This document shows positions 1 through 9,746 of a stretch of DNA of 64,000 nucleotides, piece after piece; the stretch's first letter is position 1, and each line of letters opens with the position of its first letter. The notes under the pieces are model-generated. The model had not been told where the DNA came from, ran no database searches, and saw nothing but the letters and a program-made list of their open reading frames with translations. The position numbers and the translations under genes are program-made. This DNA is from Treponema ruminis. GTDB taxonomy: Bacteria > Spirochaetota > Spirochaetia > Treponematales > Treponemataceae. The DNA lies in contig CP031518.1 of assembly GCA_017161305.1 (NCBI GenBank), forward strand, positions 1,860,001 to 1,924,000, given 5' to 3'.

Positions 1-674
1 TCGACAGGAGAAACAATGCGTCCGTCGAGGACAAACTGAAAGGAAACGATGCCGTCAGAAGAAAGAACAGCCCGCTCCTTTACGAGGTTTTTATTTGTAA
101 AGGCACATTCGTTGCGGATTCTTGAGCCGGCGTCGGTCGTAAAATGAACGGCGGACACTTCACCGCAGGATGTGTCGAAAATTCCCTTAAGCCCGATATA
201 ATGGGGTGTATTTGAAAGATTTATGACGTAAGTGCTGACTTTTATGATGTCAGCGGCCCGGTCTTCAAGGCTAGCCTCGAAAGAAAAGTCAATGATGAAG
301 CGGACGTTGACGTCTGTCGTGTAAACCAGCTGGGCACCGTTCTCAAAATGCCTGAGCTCACGATGAACTCTCTTGTCCTTATTGAGGCGGTAAAGGGTTT
401 CGTCGACTTTGAGAAGGAAGCCTGTGGTGTCGCTCAAATCTGAGGAAGAAAGCAGAGGCTTTTCCTTTTCTTCGGTTGAGAGACAGTAAATATTAAAGGT
501 GCCGGATTTTCCAAAAAGCTCGACGCGAATAAGGCTGTCGGAAAGAACGTAATATGTCTCAAGACAATAATCCGCATCAAAAAATCCGTCGTGCAAATCA
601 AATTTCTTGGAATTTTTTGCAAAAGCAGGAAGCAAAAGCGAAACCACAAGGACAAGGGCAAAGTATTTTTTCAT
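1..674 (-). CDS. Secreted hypothetical protein, C-terminus cut by window edge
   Basis: An open frame runs without stops from an ATG at 674-672 to the window edge (224 codons visible). It starts MKKYFALVLVVSLLLPAFA, a typical Sec signal peptide (basic start, hydrophobic core, AFA cleavage site), followed by KNSKKFDLHDG. The rest is a soluble, beta-rich-looking protein in which I recognise no family. Its start overlaps the stop of the upstream TPR gene by four bases (ATGA), so the two are very likely translationally coupled and belong to one operon with rpe. The predicted location is the periplasm or outer surface. The function is unknown. Confidence 0.75.
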   Translation of the reverse strand, partial: MKKYFALVLVVSLLLPAFAKNSKKFDLHDGFFDADYCLETYYVLSDSLIRVELFGKSGTFNIYCLSTEEKEKPLLSSSDLSDTTGFLLKVDETLYRLNKDKRVHRELRHFENGAQLVYTTDVNVRFIIDFSFEASLEDRAADIIKVSTYVINLSNTPHYIGLKGIFDTSCGEVSAVHFTTDAGSRIRNECAFTNKNLVKERAVLSSDGIVSFQFVLDGRIVSPV

Positions 675-1747
675 TTTTCGGCTTCCTCCGACTTATCCGA
701 CTGCTCTTCCAGCAAATATTGAAGTTGCTTTGCCTTACGCTTTAACGCCTGAACATCAGCATTTTTTTCTGCATCCTCGGCTTTCTTTAAAGCCGTAGTT
801 CCCTGACCTGTCTTTGTCTGCTTGACCCGGAAGGATGGCTCGTTGACGTTCTGAATCACATGAACCGTAGGATTTTTGGGCTTTGAAACTCCGGATGATG
901 ACTCATCATTTTTTGAGTATTCGCATTTTTCGGGCTCGGCAGGCTGGCTCTTTTCTTCGGTGGCAGCAGTAATTCCCTCTTCATAAGCAGGAAGACCGTC
1001 ACCGAGCAGGGCCTCAAGTTCTGCAATGCGGGCCTGAGCGTCAAGAAGTGAGCGCCTTACGCCGTTTTCATCCTCAAGGGCGTAGACCCGAAGCTGCCTC
1101 TCGTATTCCTCACGGGTAGAAAGATTTTCCTCACCGATTACCTTGAGCAGGTAAAGGAGTTTTTCCTCGCGGGCCCGTCTTTCAATCAAATCAAGCTTGT
1201 ACTGGGCCTGGGGAGCCTTTTCACAGGCAGGATAATCATTTACAACCCTCTCGTAAAGTCCGCGGGCGCTTTCAAAATTGTATTCGTCATAAAAGCTCTC
1301 GGCAATCCAGAAGATGGCAAGGGGATAAAGCTCGCTTTCTGAATGCTGATGACAGAAATCGCTCAGTGAAAGGACCGCATCCTCGTTCCGGGCAAGGAGA
1401 TGAAGAAGCCGTCCGTTCTGATATTTAACATATTCCGCATAGGGAGAAAAGGCGAACTGCTCCAGGAATTTCTCGCAATCATTCTGAGCCTGACGGTATT
1501 CTCCTGCATAAATCTCACTTTTTATGAGCATGAAGAGATTTTCGTCGCTGGCAAAACCTGGAACGGCAACTACCTTGCGCAAAAAGAAAATCGCGCTGGT
1601 CCAGTCTTCTTTTTTGTATGCTTCGGCCCCCTGCTTTAAATTTGCGCTGTCAGACGAATTCAACTTGGCTTTTGCTGAAGTCTGGGAAAAAGCGCCAAAG
1701 AGAGAGAAAACCGACAAAAAAGCAAGAAGAAGGACCTTTTTCAGCAA
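671..1747 (-). CDS. Periplasmic TPR/YbgF-like repeat protein
   Basis: This 358-residue protein begins with a signal peptide (MLKKVLLLAFLSVFSLFGAFS). It then has helical pair repeats of TPR type between about residues 37 and 190, such as GAEAYKKEDWTSAIFFLRKV and LFMLIKSEIYAGEYRQAQND, and a charged, probably coiled C-terminus rich in E, K and A. The start is a TTG at 1747 preceded by GGGAG inside the last codons of rpe; no better ATG lies nearby. The gene sits between rpe and a secreted protein whose start overlaps its stop (ATGA), so the three form a leftward operon. The architecture (signal, TPR, coiled coil) resembles outer-membrane assembly or Tol-Pal accessory proteins, but no specific function can be given. 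Confidence 0.75.
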   Translation of the reverse strand: MLKKVLLLAFLSVFSLFGAFSQTSAKAKLNSSDSANLKQGAEAYKKEDWTSAIFFLRKVVAVPGFASDENLFMLIKSEIYAGEYRQAQNDCEKFLEQFAFSPYAEYVKYQNGRLLHLLARNEDAVLSLSDFCHQHSESELYPLAIFWIAESFYDEYNFESARGLYERVVNDYPACEKAPQAQYKLDLIERRAREEKLLYLLKVIGEENLSTREEYERQLRVYALEDENGVRRSLLDAQARIAELEALLGDGLPAYEEGITAATEEKSQPAEPEKCEYSKNDESSSGVSKPKNPTVHVIQNVNEPSFRVKQTKTGQGTTALKKAEDAEKNADVQALKRKAKQLQYLLEEQSDKSEEAEK

Positions 1748-1748
1748 G

Positions 1749-2381
1749 CTACTTCTCCCATTTTAACTTTCCGCTGAAAAATGAAGAACCGGAAACAAGG
1801 ATGTCTGCTCCCGCATCTGCAATTTCTGCGAAATTTTTTTCGTTTACTCCGCCGTCAACAGAGATCTTAAAATCAAGCCCCTGCTCTTCGCGGATTTTTT
1901 TGAGTTCAGAGATTTTATCAAGCGTATAAGGAATGAAAGACTGGCCGCCAAAACCCGGGTTAACGCTCATAACGAGAACCAGATCTACAAGATGAAGAAT
2001 CTGGGAAAGGAAAGAGACCGGTGTGGACGGAACGATTGAAATACCGCATTTTTTACCAAGATCGTGAATGTGATGGATAAGACGGTCAAGGTGAACGGTT
2101 GACTCATAATGGAATGTAATCCAGTCAGCCCCGGCCTCGGCAAAAGAATCGACCATGAGCTCAGGCTTTTCGACCATAAGGTGAACATCAAAAGGCAAAT
2201 CCGTAAGTTTACGGATAGATTTTATTACAGGCTGGCCATAAGTAATCTGAGGAACAAAAGCCCCGTCCATAACATCAATATGAACGATGCTTCCGCCGTC
2301 ATTTTCAATCTTTTTGATTGCGCCAGACAAATCCGAAAAATCCGCCGAAAGCAAAGACGGAGCCAACAAAGTCTTTTTCAT
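1749..2381 (-). CDS. rpe: Ribulose-phosphate 3-epimerase
   Basis: This 210-residue TIM-barrel enzyme interconverts D-ribulose 5-phosphate and D-xylulose 5-phosphate in the pentose phosphate pathway. Family hallmarks are visible: N-terminal LLAPSLLSADF, the metal-binding HIDVMDG, VHLMVE, the phosphate loop MSVNPGFGGQSF and the C-terminal SVDGGVN. The length matches the family. I take the ATG at 2381 (MKKTLLAPS); an in-frame TTG six codons upstream is less likely because conserved sequence begins at the ATG. No clear Shine-Dalgarno precedes it. It is the first gene of the leftward group with the TPR and secreted proteins, divergent from the gene at 2587. Confidence 0.93.
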   Translation of the reverse strand: MKKTLLAPSLLSADFSDLSGAIKKIENDGGSIVHIDVMDGAFVPQITYGQPVIKSIRKLTDLPFDVHLMVEKPELMVDSFAEAGADWITFHYESTVHLDRLIHHIHDLGKKCGISIVPSTPVSFLSQILHLVDLVLVMSVNPGFGGQSFIPYTLDKISELKKIREEQGLDFKISVDGGVNEKNFAEIADAGADILVSGSSFFSGKLKWEK

Positions 2382-2488
2382 ACTATTAAATAATATCAAA
2401 AGAAGCGGATATTGTAAACAAAATTAGAGTAATGGAAGAAAATCATTCAGAAATGGGAATTTTTTTATAAAATTTTCTTAAATAACTA

Positions 2489-2517
2489 TTGACATAATGC
2501 GTAAAAGGCTTTATAAA
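2489..2517 (+). promoter_or_regulatory. Sigma-70-type promoter for the TPR gene
   Basis: TTGACA (2489-2494), a 17-nt spacer and TATAAA (2512-2517) form a near-consensus promoter. Because the in-frame ATG at 2497 lies inside this promoter, the gene must start downstream, at 2587 or 2596. A second TATAAT at 2574-2579 lies only 7 nt before the ATG at 2587. Confidence 0.75.
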
Positions 2518-2586
2518 CTTTACCCCACTTTTTTGTATTTTTTTAACTTTTTATTGACTAAAATCTCCATTTTTATAATAATAATT

Positions 2587-3525
2587 ATGTACACTATGGG
2601 AATTAAAACTGATGAAGAATTAACAAAGGCGTATAAATTCCTCGAAGAAGGAATGCTGGCTCAGGCGCGTGAAGTGCTGGAGCAGGCAATCGGATACAAC
2701 TTTGACAATTCAGAAATCAACTTTGCCCACTGGTGCTGCTCATACTGGGTCGATTTCGTCCAGGGGCTTCCTCGTCTGGAGGCATACGAGCAGGGGGACG
2801 GGCTGATTACCCGCTGGAAGAGCTTCAAGCAGGATTACGAACAAAAAGAAAATTTCCAGCAGAAGACAATTTACGCCCTTCAGCGCGGCATTTTTTCGCT
2901 CGCGCTCAACGCATACGAACATGCAAAAGAAGAAGGCACGGCCAGCCAGAAAGCAGATTTGTTCCGCAAGAAAGGCTTGTGCTGCAAAAAGCTCGGCAAA
3001 TACGAGCAGGCCTTAAATCTTCTTACCGAAGCATATCGTATCGCCCCGCAATCTGCTGCAATCCTGGCTGAGATGGCAGACTGTTTCGCATTATGCGGCG
3101 AAGACAAAAACGCAAAAGTCCTGTTTCGGGAGGCATTTTTCATCGATGCCCAGCGCATCGAAATTGATTTCCTCGATTCAGAGTTAATATGCTGCCTGAT
3201 TCGTCAGGTAAAGGAAAAGGGTTATATCGGTGCCGTTCTTCAGGAGTGGATTCCTGTTTACGGTGTTCTTTACGGAGTTTTCAATGTAAAAAGAGAGCTT
3301 CGTGCTCAAGAGCCAGGCAGGCTCAGGCAGGAAATATTCGCCAAAGAAAACGAAATCAAGGATCCGTCAAATGATTCCCGAATTCTCATTCCTCGGCTTA
3401 TAAACATGTATTTCTGGCTGATCGACCATTATGCGCGCTCAAATGAAGGCAAGGAGAAAATCAACGATTGTCTTCTTCAGATCCGCGTTCATGATGAAAA
3501 CATCTATCGAATGTATACAAAATAA
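2587..3525 (+). CDS. Cytoplasmic TPR-repeat protein
   Basis: This is a 312-residue protein without a signal peptide, built largely of helical repeats. TPR-like pairs are clear at KAYKFLEEGMLAQAREVLEQ near the N-terminus and at KKLGKYEQALNLLTEAYRIA and ILAEMADCFALCGEDKNAKV in the middle. The start could be ATG 2587 or ATG 2596 (MGIKTDEEL); a longer frame from 2497 is excluded because it overlaps the promoter. It sits 61 nt upstream of the GreA-fusion gene in the same direction and may be cotranscribed with it. TPR proteins are generally scaffolds, and the partner is unknown; association with the neighbouring GreA-fusion protein, whose long N-terminal part is also helical, is a guess. Confidence 0.75.
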   Translation: MYTMGIKTDEELTKAYKFLEEGMLAQAREVLEQAIGYNFDNSEINFAHWCCSYWVDFVQGLPRLEAYEQGDGLITRWKSFKQDYEQKENFQQKTIYALQRGIFSLALNAYEHAKEEGTASQKADLFRKKGLCCKKLGKYEQALNLLTEAYRIAPQSAAILAEMADCFALCGEDKNAKVLFREAFFIDAQRIEIDFLDSELICCLIRQVKEKGYIGAVLQEWIPVYGVLYGVFNVKRELRAQEPGRLRQEIFAKENEIKDPSNDSRILIPRLINMYFWLIDHYARSNEGKEKINDCLLQIRVHDENIYRMYTK

Positions 3526-3586
3526 CTATCTTCCGTTTTGTATATCCCGCTAAAAGAGAACTTTTTTTAATTTTTAGGAGTATATT

Positions 3587-6310
3587 ATGTCAAAAGAGCT
3601 CGTGGATTTGGTACAGGCCAAACTCAAAGAGGACACCTGGACCCGTGCAACAATCAGCAATTACACAAAAAACAACCTGATTGAGCTGACAGCAATCGTC
3701 GAGAAGGCAAGAAGTGAAAACTGCGCAGGCGAAATCAAAGGAATTTGTGACGAGCAGCTTTCTCACACAAAAGACAGCATCACTGCCCTTTACATTTCAG
3801 GAATGCTCGGCCTCAAGCAGGGTTCTCTCGATAACTCTTCACTCGAAGCTCTCGTTGACATTTTCCAGAACAATCACAAAGAGCCTATCGTCGTTTACAT
3901 GTGTGAGACGATCCTCTCTGATGACAAATCAAATAAATTCGCCCTCCGCACACTCGCAGCAAACTACGAGCAGGAAGGCAATGCCGAATTGTGGTCAATT
4001 TACGAAAGAATCGTAAAAGTAGACCTTACAGAGGCAGAAATCGCAAAAAAACTCGCTGACCACTATGCAGCAGAAAATGACGCAGAAAAGGCAAACGAAT
4101 TCTACAAGAAAGCCCTTCTCCGCTATGTAAACAACAAGAACATCAACTCTGCAAACGAAATCTGGTCAAAACTCGTTGCAGCAATCCCTGAAGAAATCGA
4201 CTTCTTCCTCCTTGTACAGCGCAAGATCGCAAAATCAATAAGCGCAGACAAATCAGCCCTCATGATGCAGGAGCTTTACAACTGGTACAAAGACAACAAA
4301 AAGTGGGATACAGCAATCGACATCCTCAAGCTCAACCTTACAATCGATCCAAAAGATCCTTGGGCTCGCCGTGAGATTTCAGACTGCTACGCACAGAAAT
4401 ACGAAAAACACAGCCACGTCGAGGAATACATCCGCTCTTCAGACCTTAACCAGAGCTACCGAAACGTATTCGAGGCAATTTCTGACTTCGAAAAACACAT
4501 CGCTTTCGACGCACGCAACTTCGTTTATCACCGCACATGGGGCGTTGGTGTCATCCTTAAGGTTGAAAACGATACTCTCACAATCAACTTCGGTAAGAAC
4601 GGCAAAAAAGACATTTCCCTCAAAATGGCAGTAAATGCCCTTCAGCCGCTCTCAAAAGACCACATCTGGGTCATCAAAGCTACAGTCGGCTCAAAATCTT
4701 CAAAATTCAAGACAAAAGAAGAATTGGCAAAAGAAATCAAGACAAACAAAGCCTGGGCCCTCAAGACAATCATCACAAGCTACAACAACAGCTGTGACTT
4801 CAAGAAAATCAAGGCCGAGCTCGTTCCTTCAATCCTCACAACAAGCGAATGGACAAGCTGGAACAGCGGTGCCAAAAAACTTCTCGAAGAAGACTCAACA
4901 TTCGGCGTAAATCCAAACAATATCAACGAATACACAGTCCGCGAGCGTGCAATCACTCCAGAAGAGAAATACTCAAACGAGTTCAAGGCACAGAAAGCAT
5001 TCTTCGCCCGCATCGACATTCTCTACAAATTTGTCGAGGACGAGACAACAGACAAAGAAAGCGAGCTTCTTGCAGATATGTTCAGCTATTTCACAGGATT
5101 CCTCAAGTCATTCAACGAGGTTGACGAGCAGGTTATCGCTTCTTATCTCGTAGTAAAGGAAGTCGGCCAGGAAATCCCAAGCCTCGCCTTCCAGTGCAAA
5201 TACACATTCGCACAGCTCTACGGAGAGCTTGATAAGCCAAAAGAGATGTACACAATCCTCAAGGGCTCAAAGAAAGGCAATCTCCGCGCTTCATTCCTTG
5301 AATCTGTCAAAATGCTTCCAAACTGGGAAGACGAATACATCAAGATGTTCCCGGCTATCCTCAAAAAAGAGGTTCTTGAATCAATCATCCATGCAGACCA
5401 GGTTGATAAGGTTCAGAAGCTTGTCACAGACTCTTTCGAAGATTTCCGCACATACCGCGACGTAATCCTCTTCCTCTTCGACGAATGCAGCGACGAGGAC
5501 TGGTTCAAGGCAGCAAATGTTTCACTCCAGAAGCAGCTTATTGCAATCGTCAACATCATCTCTCAGTGCTACCGTGAAATCGACAACCACGTTGAGTCAA
5601 CAGAGAACAAAAAAATCATCAACAACGCATGCAAAATGCTCTTCGACAAGGACAACAACAAGTATGCGGCATTCATGCTCTCTTGCGACATGGAGCAGAT
5701 GTCACACATGTACACACTTGTCGATGATATCCGCGAGCTTGACGGCGTAATCAAAACTCAGCTCCGCAACAAGATTCTCGAGAAATACCCGGACTACAAA
5801 TTCCACGCAACAGAAGAAAAATCTTCTGCTCCAAAGGGAATGCTCGTTACATCAAAGAAACTCGAAGAAAAACGCGCTCTCGTCGAAAAGATGCAGAACG
5901 TGGACATTCCTGCAATCGCCAAGGAAGTTGCAGAAGCAAAGGAAAAGGGCGACTTGAAGGAGAACGCAGAGTACATCGCTGCAAAAGAAGCACAGCACAA
6001 GCTCGGAAACGACCTCAAACGTCTCCAGGAAGAACTTGCCCGTGCAGTTGTATTCGATCCAACTACAGCAACATCTTCAATCGTTTCATTCGGTACAAAA
6101 GTTACATTGCTTGACAAGGCAAGTGGCAAAGACGAAGAGTACACAATTCTCGGACCTTGGGAATCAGATCCAGAGAACGGCGTAATCTCTTACATGTCAC
6201 CGTTCGGAAACGCAATTCTCGACCACAAAGTCGGTGAAGAGCTTTCATTTACAATCAACGAACACAAATACAACTTTGAAGTTAAAAAGATTGTAATCGC
6301 AAAACTCTAA
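3587..6310 (+). CDS. greA: Large protein with C-terminal GreA transcription-elongation factor domain
   Basis: The protein has 907 residues, whereas ordinary GreA has about 158. Residues ~751-907 form a complete GreA/GreB unit: an N-terminal coiled coil (TSKKLEEKRALVEKMQ), the tip motif GDLKENAEY at ~788-796 with the acidic Asp and Glu that act in RNA polymerase backtrack cleavage, and a C-terminal FKBP-like half (VTLLDKASGKDEEYTILGPW, ISYMSPFGNAIL). The ~750 residues before it are mostly helical and TPR-like (for example KLADHYAAENDAEKANEFYKK), with a possible small beta module around FVYHRTWGVGVILKVENDTLTINFGKNGKK. The start at 3587 has a good ribosome site (TAGGAG). I recall that treponemes carry GreA in such an extended form. 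The GreA part should rescue stalled polymerase; the role of the long N-terminus is unknown. A terminator follows at 6332. Confidence 0.88.
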   Translation: MSKELVDLVQAKLKEDTWTRATISNYTKNNLIELTAIVEKARSENCAGEIKGICDEQLSHTKDSITALYISGMLGLKQGSLDNSSLEALVDIFQNNHKEPIVVYMCETILSDDKSNKFALRTLAANYEQEGNAELWSIYERIVKVDLTEAEIAKKLADHYAAENDAEKANEFYKKALLRYVNNKNINSANEIWSKLVAAIPEEIDFFLLVQRKIAKSISADKSALMMQELYNWYKDNKKWDTAIDILKLNLTIDPKDPWARREISDCYAQKYEKHSHVEEYIRSSDLNQSYRNVFEAISDFEKHIAFDARNFVYHRTWGVGVILKVENDTLTINFGKNGKKDISLKMAVNALQPLSKDHIWVIKATVGSKSSKFKTKEELAKEIKTNKAWALKTIITSYNNSCDFKKIKAELVPSILTTSEWTSWNSGAKKLLEEDSTFGVNPNNINEYTVRERAITPEEKYSNEFKAQKAFFARIDILYKFVEDETTDKESELLADMFSYFTGFLKSFNEVDEQVIASYLVVKEVGQEIPSLAFQCKYTFAQLYGELDKPKEMYTILKGSKKGNLRASFLESVKMLPNWEDEYIKMFPAILKKEVLESIIHADQVDKVQKLVTDSFEDFRTYRDVILFLFDECSDEDWFKAANVSLQKQLIAIVNIISQCYREIDNHVESTENKKIINNACKMLFDKDNNKYAAFMLSCDMEQMSHMYTLVDDIRELDGVIKTQLRNKILEKYPDYKFHATEEKSSAPKGMLVTSKKLEEKRALVEKMQNVDIPAIAKEVAEAKEKGDLKENAEYIAAKEAQHKLGNDLKRLQEELARAVVFDPTTATSSIVSFGTKVTLLDKASGKDEEYTILGPWESDPENGVISYMSPFGNAILDHKVGEELSFTINEHKYNFEVKKIVIAKL

Positions 6311-6331
6311 TCTTTATCATCAAAGATAAGC

Positions 6332-6371
6332 TAAGGCCGTGGATGAAAAATCTGCGGCCTTATTTTTTTTT
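6332..6371 (+). terminator. Rho-independent terminator after greA-type gene
   Basis: TAAGGCCG (6332-6339) pairs with CGGCCTTA (6355-6362) as an 8-bp stem, followed directly by a run of nine T. Confidence 0.85.
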
Positions 6372-6404
6372 GCAAATCTGGATTTTATATTGTAAAATAT
6401 AAGT

Positions 6405-7877
6405 ATGATTCAGTGGCTTTACGGTGGCAGCCAGGCAGATTCATCAGTCTCAGTAGCCATAATATCAATTTCCGTGATTCTCATGTCAGGTTTCCTCATG
6501 ACAAGGATAACCAAAAAGCTCAGGCTTCCAAACGTCACGGCTTATATCGTCGCCGGAATTTTAATCGGCCCCTACTGCCTCAACATCGTGCCCAAATCAA
6601 TCATAAGCGGAACAAGCTTTCTTTCCGACATTGCCCTCGCCTTCATAGCCTTCAGCACAGGCCAGTTTTTCAAATTCGACATCCTCAAAAAAAACGGAGC
6701 AAAGGTAATCTGCATAGCGCTTTTTGAAGCCCTGCTGGCCTCAGTCCTTGTATTTATCCTCACCTTCTTCATCCTCAGGCTCAATCTAGCCTTTTCCATC
6801 GTACTTGCAGCCCTGGCTTCGGCAACGGCACCGGCTTCAATAATGATGACAATCAGGCAGACAGGCGCCAAGGGAGATTTTGTCGAAACCCTGCTTCAGG
6901 TCATAGCCATCGACAACATTTTAAGCCTGCTGGCCTACAGCGTGGCAATTTCAATCGCATTAAACTCCTTCAGCGGCCAGGCTTTTTCAATGGCCAAAAT
7001 ATTTACGCCTGTGGCAATAAATCTGGCAGTCCTTTTTCTCGGAGTAATTTTCGGCATAATCCTAAAGCTCATGATTCAGCCCAAAACCCGCAGCAGCGAC
7101 AACCGCCTCATAATTTCAATCGCACTTCTTTTTGCCTTCTGCGGAATCTGTACGATTTTTGAAATTTCTCCCCTTTTAGGCTGCATGTCCATGGGAACAG
7201 TTTACCTTAACATGAGCGGTGACGAAAAACTCTTCAAGCAGCTCAATTATTTCTCACCGCCTTTCCTGCTCATGTTCTTTGTCCGCTCCGGCATGAGTTT
7301 CAATCTCCCGGCCCTTGTAAACACAAATTCCTCAATCGGTGATTATTCACTTCTTCTAATCGGAATCCTCTACTTTATAACACGAATTTTCGGAAAATAC
7401 GGCGGAGCTTTTTTGGGCTCAGTCCTCACAAAAAAAAATAGGGAAACCCGCACTTATCTGGGCCTAGCCCTGGTTCCACAGGCTGGAGTTGCAATCGGTC
7501 TCGCGGCCCTCGGTGCCCGCACCCTCAAAGGCGAAGTCGGAAATGCCCTGGAAACAATCATCCTGGCTTCAAGCGTCCTCTACGAGCTAATCGGCCCTGC
7601 ATGTGCAAAAGTTTCCCTCTACCTGTCAAAATCTTACTCAAACAAACTGGAAGACCTGGTCGAAGTCAGCGAACAGACGCCGGACGGCAAGGAAAAGACC
7701 CAGCTGGAGCTTTTAATTGACCGGATTCAAAAAATACAGACAGAACTTCCTGTCCACACCATAAACGAAGACGAAGAAGCCTTCACCGAAGCGGCAGAAC
7801 AAAGCAATACGGGTTTTAGGAGCGAAATTCAAAAGAAAAACCTGAGGGAACCCGTCAGGAAGAGGAGTAAAAAATGA
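6405..7877 (+). CDS. Cation:proton antiporter (CPA2 family)
   Basis: This 490-residue membrane protein has about 12 hydrophobic segments in its first ~420 residues and a charged cytoplasmic tail. Family signatures include the N-terminal RLPNVTAYIVAGILIGPY, the DIALAFIAFSTGQFF helix, the ASATAPASIMM segment and the AIDNILSLLAYS helix with an Asp expected to carry protons. The fold is that of Na+/H+ or K+/H+ exchangers; the exact ion cannot be read from sequence. There is no KTN/RCK regulatory domain. TTGCAA (6370-6375), 17 nt and TAAAAT (6393-6398) form a promoter only 6 nt before the ATG, with no Shine-Dalgarno, so the mRNA may be leaderless. The stop overlaps the next gene's start (ATGA at 7874), implying coupled translation with the MgtC-like protein. 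Confidence 0.88.
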   Translation: MIQWLYGGSQADSSVSVAIISISVILMSGFLMTRITKKLRLPNVTAYIVAGILIGPYCLNIVPKSIISGTSFLSDIALAFIAFSTGQFFKFDILKKNGAKVICIALFEALLASVLVFILTFFILRLNLAFSIVLAALASATAPASIMMTIRQTGAKGDFVETLLQVIAIDNILSLLAYSVAISIALNSFSGQAFSMAKIFTPVAINLAVLFLGVIFGIILKLMIQPKTRSSDNRLIISIALLFAFCGICTIFEISPLLGCMSMGTVYLNMSGDEKLFKQLNYFSPPFLLMFFVRSGMSFNLPALVNTNSSIGDYSLLLIGILYFITRIFGKYGGAFLGSVLTKKNRETRTYLGLALVPQAGVAIGLAALGARTLKGEVGNALETIILASSVLYELIGPACAKVSLYLSKSYSNKLEDLVEVSEQTPDGKEKTQLELLIDRIQKIQTELPVHTINEDEEAFTEAAEQSNTGFRSEIQKKNLREPVRKRSKK

Positions 7878-8590
7878 TTACTGACCCGATAGCAAATTTT
7901 CTCGGAAGCTGGTCAATACAGTTAACGGCAAGTTCCACAGTCTTTCGAATTCTCCTGTCCTTCTTTCTTTCGGCCCTGATCGGCTGGGAACGCTCAAGCA
8001 AAAGGCACTCCGCAGGTTTCCGCACCTTCATCATAGTAACCCTTTCAGGAACGGTCGTAATGCTGATAGACATATACCTCAACAGTCTTTTCGACGGAAA
8101 ACTCTTCATTTTATCAGCACTGGCAATAATTTCAGCCGCCAGAATCGCAACAAGAACCCTCTTTTTCAGCTCCCGAAACCAAATCATGGGCCTTACAACA
8201 GCCGTCTCCCTTTGGTGCAGCTGCATACTCGGACTTGCAATCGGCGCCGGCATTTACACAATAACAGCCATAACCTTCGTCACACTGCTCATATGCCTCT
8301 CAAAACTGCCCTACCTCGAGTTCTACCTGAAAAACCGCTCAAATCATTTCGAGATTCACCTTGAGCTAAAAAACAGCCTCAATCTACAAAATTTCGTCTC
8401 CACAATCCGAAAACTCGGCCTCACAATCGATGCAATTGAAATGAACCCGGCATACGCAAATTCCGGCCTCAGCGTTTACTCAATATCAATTTCAATCAGC
8501 AGCCAGGAATTAAAAAAATACAAAACCCACAAAGAAATAATCGAAGCCCTCTCAACTCTGGACTACATCTATCACATCGAAGAAATCTAA
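7874..8590 (+). CDS. MgtC/SapB family membrane protein
   Basis: This 238-residue protein has an N-terminal half typical of MgtC/SapB: LLSFFLSALIGWERSSK, the AGFRTFIIVTLSGTVVM segment and GLTTAVSLWCSCILGLAIG. About four or five membrane helices are followed by a soluble C-terminal domain (FEIHLELKNS to the end) of ACT-like size. MgtC proteins are linked to magnesium stress, acid tolerance and F-ATPase modulation in other bacteria. The start overlaps the antiporter stop by ATGA and has a strong AGGAAGAGGAG ribosome site just upstream, so both are made from one transcript, suggesting a shared role in ion homeostasis. Confidence 0.85.
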   Translation: MITDPIANFLGSWSIQLTASSTVFRILLSFFLSALIGWERSSKRHSAGFRTFIIVTLSGTVVMLIDIYLNSLFDGKLFILSALAIISAARIATRTLFFSSRNQIMGLTTAVSLWCSCILGLAIGAGIYTITAITFVTLLICLSKLPYLEFYLKNRSNHFEIHLELKNSLNLQNFVSTIRKLGLTIDAIEMNPAYANSGLSVYSISISISSQELKKYKTHKEIIEALSTLDYIYHIEEI

Positions 8591-8775
8591 ATAATGCGCG
8601 AGTCACCTGCAATCCCGGCTTTGCGCCCTTCCGCTGACCGCTCCATTCCTCCGCTACGCTCCGCGGGCACTCTCCTTGTCGTGCCCGTTCGAACGCCTTA
8701 CGGCGGGGCTCCAATCCGGCGCGGACGCTTCACGACGTAGGGAAAGGATTCCCGTAACCAGGCAAAAAAAAATCC
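8589..8775. repeat. Left arm of inverted repeat flanking the rRNA block
   Basis: The segment from AAATAATGCGCGAGTCACC to the rRNA terminator recurs almost exactly as reverse complement at 10027-10210 (visible difference GCGCGAG versus GCGCAAG). It is GC-rich, lacks a credible gene, and lies beyond the end of a leftward 5S gene. It marks the duplicated 3' flank of two oppositely oriented rRNA operons, or an assembly foldback. Confidence 0.85.
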
Positions 8776-8797
8776 GCCCCCAGAGCGGAGACGGAAT
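8764..8797 (-). terminator. Terminator of leftward rRNA operon
   Basis: Read leftward, a GC-rich imperfect hairpin (TCCGTCTCCGC with GGGGGCGGA) is followed by nine T. It lies just beyond the 5S 3' end. Confidence 0.7.
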
Positions 8798-8814
8798 TCG
8801 GTTTAAAAAGAAAA

Positions 8815-8925
8815 AGCCGGCGGCTCCCTACTTTCCCCCGTATCGGAGTATCATCGGCGCAGGGGTGCTTGACTTCCGTGTTCGGAACGGGAACGGGTAT
8901 ATCCACCCCACCATGGCCACCGGCA
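8815..8925 (-). rRNA. rrf: 5S ribosomal RNA (leftward copy)
   Basis: Read on the minus strand, the ~111-nt segment begins GCCGGTGGCCATGGTGGGG, contains the conserved loop CCGTTCCGAACACGGAAGTC and ends GGGAAAGTAGGGAGCCGCCGGC. The two ends pair, as in all 5S rRNAs. It lies about 65 nt downstream of the partial 23S gene in the usual 23S-5S order, and a near-identical copy occurs in opposite direction at 9629. Confidence 0.93.
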
Positions 8926-8989
8926 TATTATACACCAGCAATTAAACAGTCAGGAACTTTCCCGGAAGAAGGATTCCGCCTCATCACGG

Positions 8990-9628
<639 letters not shown>

Positions 9629-9740
9629 TGCCGGTGGCCATGGTGGGGTGGATATACCCGTTCCCGTTCCGAACACGGAAGTCAAGCACCCCTGCGCCGA
9701 TGATACTCCGATACGGGGGAAAGTAGGGAGCCGCCGGCTT
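9629..9740 (+). rRNA. rrf: 5S ribosomal RNA (rightward copy)
   Basis: The segment is the reverse complement of the 5S at 8815-8925, with the same start GCCGGTGGCC, loop CCGTTCCGAACACGGAAGTC and 3' end AGGGAGCCGCCGGC. It has no 23S upstream on its own strand; instead it directly abuts the truncated antisense 23S. Confidence 0.9.
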
Positions 9741-9746
9741 TTTTCT

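Noticed and set aside
2497-2586. N-terminal extension of the TPR protein with a hydrophobic stretch resembling a signal peptide
   Set aside because: It overlaps the near-consensus promoter 2489-2517 and is AT-rich noncoding sequence.
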